NCBI RefSeq assembly: GCF_027924665.1
Contig: NZ_AP027043.1
Coordinates: 1,054,001-1,118,000 of the forward strand
From: Flavobacterium sp. GSB-24
GTDB lineage: Bacteria; Bacteroidota; Bacteroidia; Flavobacteriales; Flavobacteriaceae
Direction: 5' to 3'
DNA: 64,000 nt
In this document: positions 9,487 to 17,817 of the stretch, one piece after another
How the letters are laid out: each line of letters opens with the position of its first letter
Position numbering within the stretch: position 1 is the first letter of the stretch
Notes under the pieces: generated by a model
Database searches by the model: none
What the model saw: the letters and a program-made list of their open reading frames with translations, nothing else
What the model was told of the DNA's origin: nothing
Position numbers and translations under genes: made by a program

Positions 9487-10095
9487 CTATTTTCCAAACG
9501 AATAGGAAACTCCTAATTGAAAATTAATATTTGTATTATAATCCCCAAATAAATAATAATTATTGGAGTCATTTTGATAATAATCACTGCTCAAAACATC
9601 TAGAAGACCTTTTTTAAATCGAGCTTCAAAAGTCAAACCAGACGGCAGGGCATAAGCAACACCTAAAACCACACCTAGATCATTTTGCGCTTTTCTAACC
9701 GCAAGATTATCATTCAACAAAATATCTAGAGCTGGCCCCGCCTGAAATTGTATTCCTTGTGCTAAAGTAAATTTATTTATTACAGAAAGCGACAAATAAT
9801 TTATTTCCAGATCTAAATATTCAGTTTTGTTTGTCTGCGTATTTTCATCAAAATATTTTCGTTCAACATCATTAGAACCTTGTCTGCTGTAATTGATCTC
9901 AGGTTGAAGCGCATAATGTTTCGTTATGTTAATCTCTGTAAAACCACCAGCATAAAAATCAGTTTTATAATTGGCATGCATTTCAGAAATTGTTGAAAAA
10001 TTAAATCCAGCTCTTAAACCTGGCTTAACACTTACCTGGGCTTGGATGCTTAAAACTGCAAAAAAAACAGCAACAAAAAATATTCTTTTATTCAT
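9487..10095 (-). CDS. Outer-membrane beta-barrel (porin-family) protein, copy 1
   Basis: 202 residues with a signal peptide (MNKRIFFVAVFFAVLSIQAQ) and alternating amphipathic beta-strands ending in an aromatic strand (FQLGVSYSFGK), typical of small 8-stranded OmpX/OmpW-like barrels of Bacteroidetes. It is a paralogue of the gene immediately upstream: both share VKPGLRAGFNFST or close variants, TDFYAGG, LQPEINYSRQG and the LTFEARFKKGL stretch. Spacing to that gene is 5 bp. Flexirubins are outer-membrane pigments, so a barrel could help placement, but this is inference. Confidence 0.82.
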   Translation of the reverse strand: MNKRIFFVAVFFAVLSIQAQVSVKPGLRAGFNFSTISEMHANYKTDFYAGGFTEINITKHYALQPEINYSRQGSNDVERKYFDENTQTNKTEYLDLEINYLSLSVINKFTLAQGIQFQAGPALDILLNDNLAVRKAQNDLGVVLGVAYALPSGLTFEARFKKGLLDVLSSDYYQNDSNNYYLFGDYNTNINFQLGVSYSFGK

Positions 10096-10100
10096 GTTTT

Positions 10101-10700
10101 TTATTTTGTCTTAAACGTATAGCTGATTCCAATTTGAAAAACCTGATTCAAAATCACATCATTATAATAGTAATCATCGTCATAATCAATACCATCATAA
10201 CCGTAAATATCAACTAATCCTTGTTTGATTCTAGCTTCAAAAGTCAAACCGTTTGGCAATGTATAACCAACACCTCCAACTATTGCAAGGTCAAAATCTT
10301 CTGGAGTAGTATTAATGTAATTATCACCAACTTTTACATCTAAAGACGGACCTGCCAATACATGAAAACCTCCTCCATTAAAATTAAACTTTGCAACAGC
10401 TCCAAACGTTATATAATTTAGTTCATAATTTACATTACGATAACTGCCGTTGTCAAAATATTCTCTTCCTTCATCACCTTGTCTTGAGTAAGTTATCTCA
10501 GGTTGTAAAGTGAAAAATTTATTAAATTTAATATCTACCAATCCACCAACATAAAAATCTGTTTTAGAATTATTATCATCAATATTAGTTAATGTCGATA
10601 TATTTAAACCGCCTCTAAGCCCTGGATTAACTTTTACCTGTGCTTGAGATGATTGAACCCCGATAAATAATACGAATGCAATTAAGGCTATTTTTTTCAT
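10101..10700 (-). CDS. Outer-membrane beta-barrel (porin-family) protein, copy 2
   Basis: 199 residues, signal peptide MKKIALIAFVLFIGVQSSQAQ, then about eight predicted beta-strands with a C-terminal FQIGISYTFKTK. It is a tandem paralogue of the downstream barrel gene, with the same order of conserved blocks (PGLRGGLNIST, TDFYVGG, LQPEITYSRQG, LTFEARIKQGL). The periplasm-to-surface location is inferred from the signal and barrel pattern. An asparagine/aspartate/tyrosine-rich loop (YDDDYYYND) occurs near the C-terminus. Confidence 0.82.
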   Translation of the reverse strand: MKKIALIAFVLFIGVQSSQAQVKVNPGLRGGLNISTLTNIDDNNSKTDFYVGGLVDIKFNKFFTLQPEITYSRQGDEGREYFDNGSYRNVNYELNYITFGAVAKFNFNGGGFHVLAGPSLDVKVGDNYINTTPEDFDLAIVGGVGYTLPNGLTFEARIKQGLVDIYGYDGIDYDDDYYYNDVILNQVFQIGISYTFKTK

Positions 10701-10737
10701 CTTTGGATTAGTTTAGTTTTATGGTTAGTTTAATTTT

Positions 10738-11373
10738 CTATTCTGATTTAAAGTAATTCAGCTCAATTTTAAGCTTAATATTTTGATGAATAATTTGAAT
10801 CTTCTCAGCAAAAATATTGTTTTCTGAATTGAAAAGCAGTGTAAATTTTTCTTTTGTTTTGGAAGAATGAACGATCTTTTCTAGTTTTTGATCTTTTTTG
10901 GAAATGAAAATATAATTATCGCGTTTTCCATCTGCCGATTTATAAATGTCAGCTGATTCATTTTCAAATTGTTCCTGAATCAAATATTCCTTCTTTAAAA
11001 GTAATCGAAAATCTTCTTTTAAAGTATTAATCAAGATTTTTCGATCTAATTCTGATACAATTGAATTGACTTTAAAATCGGTTTCTGAAATTTCGAAATC
11101 CATTAATTTGTTTCCGAATTCTGTCGTAAAAACAATTCGGTGTGTAGTGTCGTTTATTTTCTTGGCAATAAAAATTCCAGACAATTCATTTCCGTAAACA
11201 CTAATATTGGTTTTATAAACATAATCGGTTTTTGAGTCTGAAAAATAAGGAACCTCTACAGCCGTTTTGTCTAATTTCTTTGGAGTGTAATTTTTTGTCA
11301 CCGAACCGCAAGAAACCAGAACAATTGCCAGAAAGCAATTAATTAGTAAAAACTGAATCGTCGATTTTTGCAT
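10738..11373 (-). CDS. Lipoprotein of unknown function, pigment cluster
   Basis: 211 residues with a lipoprotein signal (lipobox IVLVSC, Cys22), then a soluble domain rich in beta-strand and charged residues with no recognised motif. The start overlaps the end of the LolA-like gene by 35 bp, so they are probably co-translated. Aryl polyene loci commonly pair a LolA-like protein with a lipoprotein, suggesting joint transport of a hydrophobic product across the periplasm; this is an inference from context. Confidence 0.72.
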   Translation of the reverse strand: MQKSTIQFLLINCFLAIVLVSCGSVTKNYTPKKLDKTAVEVPYFSDSKTDYVYKTNISVYGNELSGIFIAKKINDTTHRIVFTTEFGNKLMDFEISETDFKVNSIVSELDRKILINTLKEDFRLLLKKEYLIQEQFENESADIYKSADGKRDNYIFISKKDQKLEKIVHSSKTKEKFTLLFNSENNIFAEKIQIIHQNIKLKIELNYFKSE

Positions 11374-11974
11374 TGATCACTTTATTTTTAAATACAATTC
11401 GGGTATAATCTTCAGATGATTCTAATAATTTTACCTGAACCACTGTTGCTTCTTCTTTATCAAAAGTCAGTTCAATTTGTTTGATGTATTTTTTCAGCGT
11501 AGCATCTTTCGGAATGAATTTCGCCAGATTCTGACCTTTCAACTTAAAATACGAAATTGTAAATTCTTTGTCGTCAAACATATTCCCGCTCACACTTCCC
11601 ACAATTAATTTATTGATTCTTGCGAAGATTTTGCTGTTTCCAATATCAACTGCGCTTTTCTTTCCTTCATCGTTAATCAGGATCTTTCCGTTTTTGAAAG
11701 TAATGCTGTAGTTGTATGGTTTTTTATATTGCCATTGCAGAAGTGCAGGTTCTTTAAAAACCATTTTTCCCGAAGTTTCAATGTCTTTAGATAAAAAATC
11801 CAAATGTTTATATTGAACAAAATCAGTTGTTAAGGTCTTTATTTTTTTAGAAACTACATTTACATCTTCTTTAAACTGTGCTATTTCTGCAGCTGTCATT
11901 TTTTGCTCCTGTGCAAATAAACTGCCTGATATAAAAAGAATTAGTAGTGCTATTTTAGTTTTCATATTTTTCAA
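11339..11974 (-). CDS. LolA-like outer-membrane lipoprotein carrier
   Basis: 211 residues, signal peptide near residues 4-22 (KIALLILFISGSLFAQ) followed by a LolA/LolB-type half-barrel domain: TLTTDFVQYKHLDFLSK, SGKMVFKEPALLQWQYKKPY and later the FTISYF strand. LolA proteins carry lipids or lipoproteins through the periplasm; dedicated LolA paralogues are typical of aryl polyene clusters, where they probably carry the lipid-like pigment. An alternative start at Met4 (11965) would give a more standard signal peptide. The gene overlaps the downstream lipoprotein gene. Confidence 0.85.
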   Translation of the reverse strand: MKNMKTKIALLILFISGSLFAQEQKMTAAEIAQFKEDVNVVSKKIKTLTTDFVQYKHLDFLSKDIETSGKMVFKEPALLQWQYKKPYNYSITFKNGKILINDEGKKSAVDIGNSKIFARINKLIVGSVSGNMFDDKEFTISYFKLKGQNLAKFIPKDATLKKYIKQIELTFDKEEATVVQVKLLESSEDYTRIVFKNKVINAKIDDSVFTN

Positions 11975-11984
11975 AAATGTGCTT

Positions 11985-12088
11985 TAATTTGTTTGCCACT
12001 GATTAAAAAGATTCACACAGATTATTTTATTGAATAAAAATCCGTTTTTATCCGCGTTTTCGCGATTGCGAATCTGTTTCATCCGTGT
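11985..12088. repeat. Dispersed imperfect repeat (CCGCGTTTTCG family)
   Basis: The intergenic gap contains AAAATCCGTTTTTATCCGCG and then GTTTTCGCGATTGCGAATCTG. A close relative lies at about 53590-53705, where CCGCGTTTTCG, CGAATCTGT and a closing ATCC are again present in the same order. It is a dispersed intergenic repeat with hairpin potential and no coding sense that I can see. Confidence 0.55.
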
Positions 12089-12865
12089 TCAATTTCCATA
12101 AGCTTTAAGATTCAAAAGTTCTTCAATCGAAATCACTTCATAACTGTTTTGCTCTAAAAATTGCAAAAACTGTTCCAATACCAAAACCGAGTGTGAAGCC
12201 GTGTCGTGCAAAAGTACGATTCCGCCGGGAGAAACCCGTTTTATAATTCGGTTGAAAATCAATTCCTTATTTTTTGTTCCTCCGTCAAGCGAACGAATAT
12301 TCCAGCCAATAACTTTGTGTCCGGTTATGTTTAAAGCCCTTCGAATCGATGGCGTCGTAACTCCATAAGGCGGACGAAAAAAATTGATTTTTTTTGAAGT
12401 ATATTTTTCCAGAAGCGCATCTGTTTTTTTAATTTCAGCTGCAATTTGTTTCGCATTATAAAAATCAAAAAACTTAGAATGACTGTAAGAATGATTGCTA
12501 ACTAAATGGCCATCGGCAATAATTTGTTTTAAAATTTCAGGATGCTTTTCTATATTTTTCCCAATACAGAAAAAAGTGGCTTTAACGTTATATTTTTTAA
12601 GAAGCGCTAAAACTTCCAAAGTAAATTCACTAGGACCGTCATCAAAAGTTAAAGCAATTTTCTTTTGGGTTTCGGACGGATTATGACAAAAAGCCTTAAC
12701 ATGATAATTAGAAGAAATTCTCGAAGAACCAACAGCGTTAATCACAATCCAAAGAAAAATTACTGCCAAATAACACCATATATTTATTGCCATCAAAAAG
12801 TTCACAAGAAACATGAAAAGCAGTAAAAGGATAAAAAATATCGAGATGTTTTTATGCGTTATCAT
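12089..12865 (-). CDS. Polysaccharide deacetylase-family (NodB) membrane protein
   Basis: 258 residues. Two hydrophobic segments occupy residues about 8-45, followed by a NodB domain with all usual motifs: TFDDGPS (catalytic Asp and metal Asp), SNHSYSH (metal-binding HxxxH) and RPPYG (about residue 165). NodB enzymes remove acetyl groups from N-acetyl sugars in chitin, peptidoglycan or related glycans, normally outside the membrane. The stop/start junction with the CLF-like gene overlaps by 4 bp, so it is translated with the ketosynthase genes. Its role in pigment formation is unclear; it could deacylate a carrier- or sugar-linked intermediate. Confidence 0.85.
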   Translation of the reverse strand: MITHKNISIFFILLLLFMFLVNFLMAINIWCYLAVIFLWIVINAVGSSRISSNYHVKAFCHNPSETQKKIALTFDDGPSEFTLEVLALLKKYNVKATFFCIGKNIEKHPEILKQIIADGHLVSNHSYSHSKFFDFYNAKQIAAEIKKTDALLEKYTSKKINFFRPPYGVTTPSIRRALNITGHKVIGWNIRSLDGGTKNKELIFNRIIKRVSPGGIVLLHDTASHSVLVLEQFLQFLEQNSYEVISIEELLNLKAYGN

Positions 12866-13923
12866 TTTGACAGTAACGTAAAACTATGATTTTTCCCGTT
12901 TAATTGATTGTACAATAAAATGGTTTTATAAGCCGGTTTTGCAGCCGAATTTACTTTTATAATTTCCGGAATTTCCTGTGTTTTCAAAATTTTAGCAGCC
13001 ATCCAAAAAGCAAAAGCCGAAGCAGTATCGTATTCGCCGCTCAAATGTTTGTAATACAAAACAGGTGTTTGGGCAAAAGCATTTTCAGCCAAGTTTTTAT
13101 AATAATTTTCGAAAGTTGCATTTCCGTCAAATCCTAAAACCAAAGCATCAACATCTGAAATTTCCAGATTATTTGACTTTAAGAAAGATGTAATTTCCGC
13201 TTCAATTTCATTTTCTGCCAGCGTATTTACAATCGCAATATCCAAAAGTTCAGCGTATGTACTTTCTTTTCTTTCGTTTTCCAACACAAAAAAACTAGCG
13301 CCTTCTCCATAAACTGCACCACTTGTTGTCGAAGTTAAAACATCATACGGAGCGGTATTGTCTGCTTTAATACGGCCGTTTAATTTGAAAAGAGCAGTTG
13401 TATATTCACCATTTTCATCAACACCGCCCACTAAAATCGAATTGGCTTCGTCTTCTTCAATCTGCATTTTAGCATCTAGAAGAGCCGATTCAAAAGAAAC
13501 TGCTCCGTTTACGTACGTAAAATTATAACCTTTACATTGCTGTAAAAGAGCGATTTGCGCACCAACAGTATTATGGGTTGATTGAATAAAAGAAGTTGGT
13601 GTTAAAAACTCTTCCTTATTATCCAGAATGCTTTTCAGGAATTTTTCAGAATCTTCAATACATCCTAAACCTGTGCCGGTAATAATAGCGTCAACGTTTT
13701 CAACATTCGCATCTTTAATAGCTAAGGCCGAAGCTACAATTCCGTTTTTTACGCCTTTTGCCATGCGTCGGCTTGCAGCAGGCGAAATATATTCTTTGTA
13801 TGCCGGCGGAACAATCGCCAGTACATTTTCATCATGATTGACAACGGCTTCTTCTAAAAAAACAGTATCAAATGTTTTTTGAGTCGAAATACAGCCTACT
13901 CCATTTATATATGTTTTTTTCAT
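12862..13923 (-). CDS. Chain-length-factor-like ketosynthase without catalytic Cys
   Basis: A 353-residue ketosynthase-fold protein. I chose the ATG at 13923, which overlaps the upstream TAA by 1 bp (TAATG), over a 10-residue longer reading. It keeps thiolase-fold landmarks (TGTGLGCIEDSEKFL, TPTSFIQSTHNTVGAQIA) but the segment where a KAS II has its active-site Cys reads FTYVNGAVSFESA, without Cys, and the His motifs are also not kept. This pattern matches CLF subunits of type II PKS and of aryl polyene systems (ApeC-like), which pair with a catalytic ketosynthase and set chain length. The catalytic partner is most likely the ketosynthase encoded directly upstream. Confidence 0.85.
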   Translation of the reverse strand: MKKTYINGVGCISTQKTFDTVFLEEAVVNHDENVLAIVPPAYKEYISPAASRRMAKGVKNGIVASALAIKDANVENVDAIITGTGLGCIEDSEKFLKSILDNKEEFLTPTSFIQSTHNTVGAQIALLQQCKGYNFTYVNGAVSFESALLDAKMQIEEDEANSILVGGVDENGEYTTALFKLNGRIKADNTAPYDVLTSTTSGAVYGEGASFFVLENERKESTYAELLDIAIVNTLAENEIEAEITSFLKSNNLEISDVDALVLGFDGNATFENYYKNLAENAFAQTPVLYYKHLSGEYDTASAFAFWMAAKILKTQEIPEIIKVNSAAKPAYKTILLYNQLNGKNHSFTLLSK

Positions 13924-15119
13924 TAGCTTTTTGAAAATATAAGGGTTGAACAATTTCCTCCAAATCCAAAAGAGTTAGATAAAACGTGTTCGATATTTTT
14001 ATTTTTTAAGGAAGTCTGCGGTGTCAAATCGAATTCTTCCATCTGCGTTTCAAAATTCAAATTCGGATAAACGACATTATTTTGGATTGCCAAAACACTA
14101 TAAACCGCTTCGATCGCAGCTGCAGCCGCTAAAGTATGTCCCGTAAATGGTTTTGTAGAACTGAAATCTGGAACTGTCTCATTTTCGTAAATGCGGCGTA
14201 AAGCTCTTCCTTCAGACAAATCGTTATTTGGCGTTGCTGTCCCGTGAACGTTGATGTAATCAATTTCAGAAGGTTTTAATCCCGAAACTTCAAACGCTTT
14301 TTTCATCGCCAAATATGCACCGTCTCCATTTTCTGAAGAAGCAGTTTGGTGAAAAGCGTCGTTTGCATTTCCGTAACCAGAAACTCTTGCCAGCACTTTT
14401 TTATTTTGTTTTTCCACAATCTCATCCGATTCTAAAACCAAAAAAGCAGCAGCTTCTCCAAGGTTTAATCCTTTTCTGTTATTGTCGAAAGGTTTATTGT
14501 AATCGTCAGATAAAATCATCAAAGTCTTAAATCCGTTGATCGTGAATTTTGCCAAACCATCGGCTCCGCCCACAATAACGCGGTCTAATTTTCCGGTTTT
14601 AATCAATCGCGCGCCCAGCATAATCGCATTTGCTGCAGAAGAACAAGCCGTGCTGATTGTCGTTACCATTCCTTTTAAACCCAGTTCTTCGGCAATTTTA
14701 TCTGCAACATCGCCGCCGTCGTGACACGTAATATATTTTACGAGTTCCGGTTTTTCGAAATAATCGTAATAATGTTTCTCCGTCATGTCCATTCCGCCCA
14801 CACTTGTAGCCGAAATAAGTCCCGTTCTAAATTCGTTGATTGAGGTTATGCCGGCATTTTCAACAGCTTGTTTGGCTGCCAAAGTACCAATCATAGCGGT
14901 TCTTGAAAAATTATTATCGCTGTTTAAGTTCAATTCGGCGATGAGATCATCGTTGGTTTTTTTGATTTCACCAACTTTAATAACATCTGCATGAACTGTC
15001 GAAATATTGGAGATACGGGAAATCCCGATTTTATTTTCGATTAACGAATGATAATTCTCTTCAACCGAATTTCCGATCGAAGAAATAATTCCCATTCCCG
15101 TTATTGCAACACCTTTCAT
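13923..15119 (-). CDS. Beta-ketoacyl-ACP synthase (KAS II type), probable partner of the CLF-like protein
   Basis: 398 residues with a full Cys-His-His set: STACSSAANA (Cys159), INVHGTATPNND and STKPFTGHTLAAAAA. It performs decarboxylative Claisen condensation of malonyl-ACP with a growing acyl chain. Its TAA stop overlaps the ATG of the CLF-like gene by 1 bp, the same pairing seen for KS and CLF in type II PKS and aryl polyene operons, so a heterodimer is likely. A long inverted repeat separates it from the upstream ACP gene. Confidence 0.9.
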   Translation of the reverse strand: MKGVAITGMGIISSIGNSVEENYHSLIENKIGISRISNISTVHADVIKVGEIKKTNDDLIAELNLNSDNNFSRTAMIGTLAAKQAVENAGITSINEFRTGLISATSVGGMDMTEKHYYDYFEKPELVKYITCHDGGDVADKIAEELGLKGMVTTISTACSSAANAIMLGARLIKTGKLDRVIVGGADGLAKFTINGFKTLMILSDDYNKPFDNNRKGLNLGEAAAFLVLESDEIVEKQNKKVLARVSGYGNANDAFHQTASSENGDGAYLAMKKAFEVSGLKPSEIDYINVHGTATPNNDLSEGRALRRIYENETVPDFSSTKPFTGHTLAAAAAIEAVYSVLAIQNNVVYPNLNFETQMEEFDLTPQTSLKNKNIEHVLSNSFGFGGNCSTLIFSKS

Positions 15120-15120
15120 T

Positions 15121-15273
15121 TAGACTTGCTTAGATTGTTAGATTATTAGACTTCTTAGATTTTTTTGGACTTGCTTAGATTTTTAGATTCCAGACTTCTT
15201 AGATTTTTGGACTTTTAACTTCTGTCTAAGAAGTCTAAAAATCTAAGTAAGTCTAAGCAAGTCTAAGTAAGTC
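15121..15273. repeat. Large composite inverted repeat between ACP and ketosynthase genes
   Basis: About 150 bp made of short units such as GACTTCTTAGATTTTT on one side and TCTAAGAAGTCTAAAAATC on the other, then further TCTAAGTAAG and TCTAAGCAAG repeats pairing with GACTTGCTTAGA units. In the transcript this would form a long hairpin inside the operon, between the very small ACP gene and the ketosynthase gene. It could stabilise or separate the ACP message from the rest; that effect is inferred. It may equally be a mobile palindromic repeat. Confidence 0.8.
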
Positions 15274-15531
15274 TTACTTTGTTCTATTCGCGCTAATGTA
15301 AGCCGCCATAGTTTCGATAGACTGGAAAATTGTTTTTCCTTCTTTCGGATCTACTAATTTAATTCCGTAGTCTTTATCTAAAATCACGATCAATTCAAGC
15401 GCATCAATCGAGTCTAAACCTAAACCGTCTCCAAACAAAGGATCGTTATCAGCAATGTCTTCGATTGTGATATCTTCAAGGTTTAAAGTCGTAATGATTT
15501 TATTTTTTAATTCTTCTTTTAATGCTTCCAT
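15274..15531 (-). CDS. Acyl carrier protein, polyene branch
   Basis: 85 residues with the phosphopantetheine attachment motif LGLDSIDALELIV (Ser41), surrounded by the usual acidic helix II. It carries growing acyl or aryl-polyene chains as thioesters. The gene is 2 bp downstream of the half-length ketosynthase-like gene and is followed by a strong inverted repeat. Its proximity to KS and CLF genes suggests that it serves the polyene branch. No phosphopantetheinyl transferase gene is seen in the window. Confidence 0.92.
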   Translation of the reverse strand: MEALKEELKNKIITTLNLEDITIEDIADNDPLFGDGLGLDSIDALELIVILDKDYGIKLVDPKEGKTIFQSIETMAAYISANRTK

Positions 15532-15533
15532 GA

Positions 15534-16151
15534 TTATTTATTGTATAATGTATTGATAGTTTCGTTTGTATATTTTTCGTTTTCTTCTTTGCTGATCGTG
15601 CAAAGAAAAGCTTTATAATTGTCGTTAAAAAATTCAACCCAGCCACAAAGAACGGTATCAGCTTTATTTGTGTTTAACAAAATCCCTGAATAGTTCCACA
15701 AAAACTCAGAATTGAAAGCATCAAATATAAAGAAAGAATTTTCACTTTTAAGCTGATGGCGTATACTTATTTCGCCCAAACAAATATTTGGCAGTGTATA
15801 AACAAAAACCGCCGGACTCGGAAAATAGTTTTCTTTGTCTGAAATTGATTCCTGATATTTTATATCGGTATCTAAACTTGACGATTTATTGGCCAAAACC
15901 AAAGCAATATTATTTTCCTCTTCATTTGAAGTGATCGGACTCAAAAGCAATTCTGATCCTAAATAAGCAAGTTTGCTCAAAGCATCCATTTTGAAAAACT
16001 TTGGATATTGCATTTCAAAATTACGGTACGCTTGTTTAGAGAAATCAGCAAAATCTGTAGGTTCAATTTTGAATACAGAAGTTCCGTTCAAAACAATTTC
16101 GTTGTTTTGGATGGTGATATAGGATTGTATGTAGGTTTTGTTTTGAGCCAT
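15534..16151 (-). CDS. Half-length ketosynthase-like protein without catalytic Cys
   Basis: 205 residues. It resembles an N-terminal half of a ketosynthase: LALVLANKSSSLDTD-like text (NIALVLANKSSSLDTD), then PSPAVFVYTLPNICLGEISI, then LLNTNKADTVLCGWVEF, corresponding to the dimer-interface and nucleophile-elbow strands. Where an active-site Cys would be expected, it reads FFIFDAFNSEF, so no condensation activity is expected, and the second thiolase half with the two His is missing. It might be a structural partner of a ketosynthase or ACP. The assignment rests on pattern recognition and is moderate. Confidence 0.6.
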   Translation of the reverse strand: MAQNKTYIQSYITIQNNEIVLNGTSVFKIEPTDFADFSKQAYRNFEMQYPKFFKMDALSKLAYLGSELLLSPITSNEEENNIALVLANKSSSLDTDIKYQESISDKENYFPSPAVFVYTLPNICLGEISIRHQLKSENSFFIFDAFNSEFLWNYSGILLNTNKADTVLCGWVEFFNDNYKAFLCTISKEENEKYTNETINTLYNK

Positions 16152-16153
16152 TG

Positions 16154-16636
16154 TTATTTTATGTAATCTTCCGCTTCATAAGCATCAATAGGAAAAACTT
16201 TTTCTGTTACTGATTTATAAAAAAAAGTTCCAATACTCATTTTGAGATCAATATAAACTTTATTTAAATCTTCAATATTTTCTTCTTCCCAAAGAATGTC
16301 ATGAAAAATATATCCAACATTCAATGTTTTAGTATTTACCACAATTGGATCACCATTTGCACCTGAACCAATTATTAACAAATCTTTTTTATAAATTTCT
16401 TTGTTCTCCTCTTCAAGATTTTCTATTCTAATTCTGTTTACACAATTAAAATATATGCTTCCAAAATTGATTTCTTCTCTAAAGGAAAATGTTTTAAAAA
16501 AAGTTATTAAGTCTTTAGATAAATTTAAGTTTTCAAGAAATTCAATAATTTTATCCGTTACTTTTACTACATCATTTTTAAAATCAAAACCTTGAATTTT
16601 TAAAGCTTTTTTAAAAAGGGATTGATCTAAATTCAT
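16154..16636 (-). CDS. SMI1/KNR4 (SUKH)-like protein inside the pigment operon
   Basis: 160 residues, acidic and without signal peptide. The central segment GANGDPIVVNTKTLNVGYIFHD resembles the SUKH core, in which a Gly-Asp stretch precedes strand pairs and an acidic helix (here split: GANGDPIVVNT and LNVGYIFHD). SUKH proteins are often immunity proteins against toxic nucleases in Bacteroidetes, but some have other roles. No toxin gene is adjacent: the neighbours are a ketosynthase gene 32 bp upstream and the half-ketosynthase gene 2 bp downstream. The family call is tentative. Confidence 0.5.
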   Translation of the reverse strand: MNLDQSLFKKALKIQGFDFKNDVVKVTDKIIEFLENLNLSKDLITFFKTFSFREEINFGSIYFNCVNRIRIENLEEENKEIYKKDLLIIGSGANGDPIVVNTKTLNVGYIFHDILWEEENIEDLNKVYIDLKMSIGTFFYKSVTEKVFPIDAYEAEDYIK

Positions 16637-16668
16637 AAATATTTAAATTTTGAACTTGTAAGGAAAAT

Positions 16669-17817
16669 TTACAAGTTGGATTTTATCTTTTCAAAAACCA
16701 CAGCCGTATTACAACCTCCAAATCCAGAAGCTGTCTTCAAAAAATATTTAATAGTCGCCTCTTCATTTTTCTCAATCACATTGATAGGTTCACTAACGCC
16801 AATTTCATCAAAACCTTTCGATTCAAAAAGTGTATTTTGATTCGCAGATTCAATCGCGATTACTGTTTCCAATAGTCCCGAAGCGCCAAGTGTATGACCG
16901 TAAAATCCTTTTAAACTATTTACAGGAACATTTTGTAAACCCAAACGGCTGAATGCAATCGCTTCCATTTCATCGTTAAATGGCGTTGCGGTTCCGTGTG
17001 CTGAAATATAATCTAATTTATTAGCTTCGATCTGGGCTTCTTTCAAAGCATTCTGGATACTTCTGAACAAACCTTCGCCCGTTCTTGACGGACCTGAAAT
17101 ATGGTTCGCATCGTTTATCGAACTGTCTCCAATTATTTTTATTTTGGCATTTTTGGCTTCCGCCGAAATTAAAATCGCAGCGGTTGCTTCGCCTAAACTT
17201 ACTCCGGTTCTGTTTTTAGAATACGGTTTACATGGCAGATCGCTCATCGCCTGAAAAGCATTAAATCCAGACAAAACAAATTCTGAAACTTCGTCGCCGG
17301 CAACCACAAAAACATTGTCATAAAGTTCAGACTGAATCATTCTTTTAGCAATTGAAACGGCTAAAATTCCAGAAACGCAGGCATTTGAAACTACAATTGG
17401 CTGTGTTTGAAAATGGAAGAAATCGGCAATGTTTTTTGCTAAAACATCTAAATGTGCGTTATTAAAACTTGCTTCAGAATTGTCTTTTAAAGCCGTAACA
17501 TTTCCTTTCGTAGTAGAAAGTATAAAAGCCGTTTTTGAATTTAATTCAACTCCAGCATTTTTGATAATCGGCTCTAAAGCCAAAATCATCATTTTCTCTA
17601 AACGGGAATATTGGGTTTCAGTACTGATTTTTGCAAAGGCACTGTTTATTTTTTCATCAGAAATGATTGAAGCATAAAATGAATTCGGCATCAAAGAAAT
17701 GTCATTGTGAAGCTGAATTCCTGAATCACCACGAAGAATCGCTTCAATATTGGACTCAACATCAAAACCTAACGGCGTGATACAATTTGTTTCTGTGATG
17801 TATATTTCTCTTAACAT
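16669..17817 (-). CDS. Beta-ketoacyl-ACP synthase (KAS II type)
   Basis: 382 residues with VSNACVSGILA (Cys147), ISAHGTATPFND and NSLKGFYGHTLGASG, giving the complete Cys-His-His triad. It is one of three catalytically intact KAS II-type enzymes in the cluster. Multiple ketosynthases are normal for aryl polyene loci, where one starts or extends the aryl chain and others serve elongation. The gene is the first after a 301-bp gap full of palindromic repeats, so it could start a separate transcript. Confidence 0.88.
   Translation of the reverse strand: MLREIYITETNCITPLGFDVESNIEAILRGDSGIQLHNDISLMPNSFYASIISDEKINSAFAKISTETQYSRLEKMMILALEPIIKNAGVELNSKTAFILSTTKGNVTALKDNSEASFNNAHLDVLAKNIADFFHFQTQPIVVSNACVSGILAVSIAKRMIQSELYDNVFVVAGDEVSEFVLSGFNAFQAMSDLPCKPYSKNRTGVSLGEATAAILISAEAKNAKIKIIGDSSINDANHISGPSRTGEGLFRSIQNALKEAQIEANKLDYISAHGTATPFNDEMEAIAFSRLGLQNVPVNSLKGFYGHTLGASGLLETVIAIESANQNTLFESKGFDEIGVSEPINVIEKNEEATIKYFLKTASGFGGCNTAVVFEKIKSNL

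Noticed and set aside
13924..13953. Longer start of the CLF-like protein
   Set aside because: The ATG at 13923 gives the TAATG junction used elsewhere in the operon, and the extra residues are the end of the upstream gene read in another frame.
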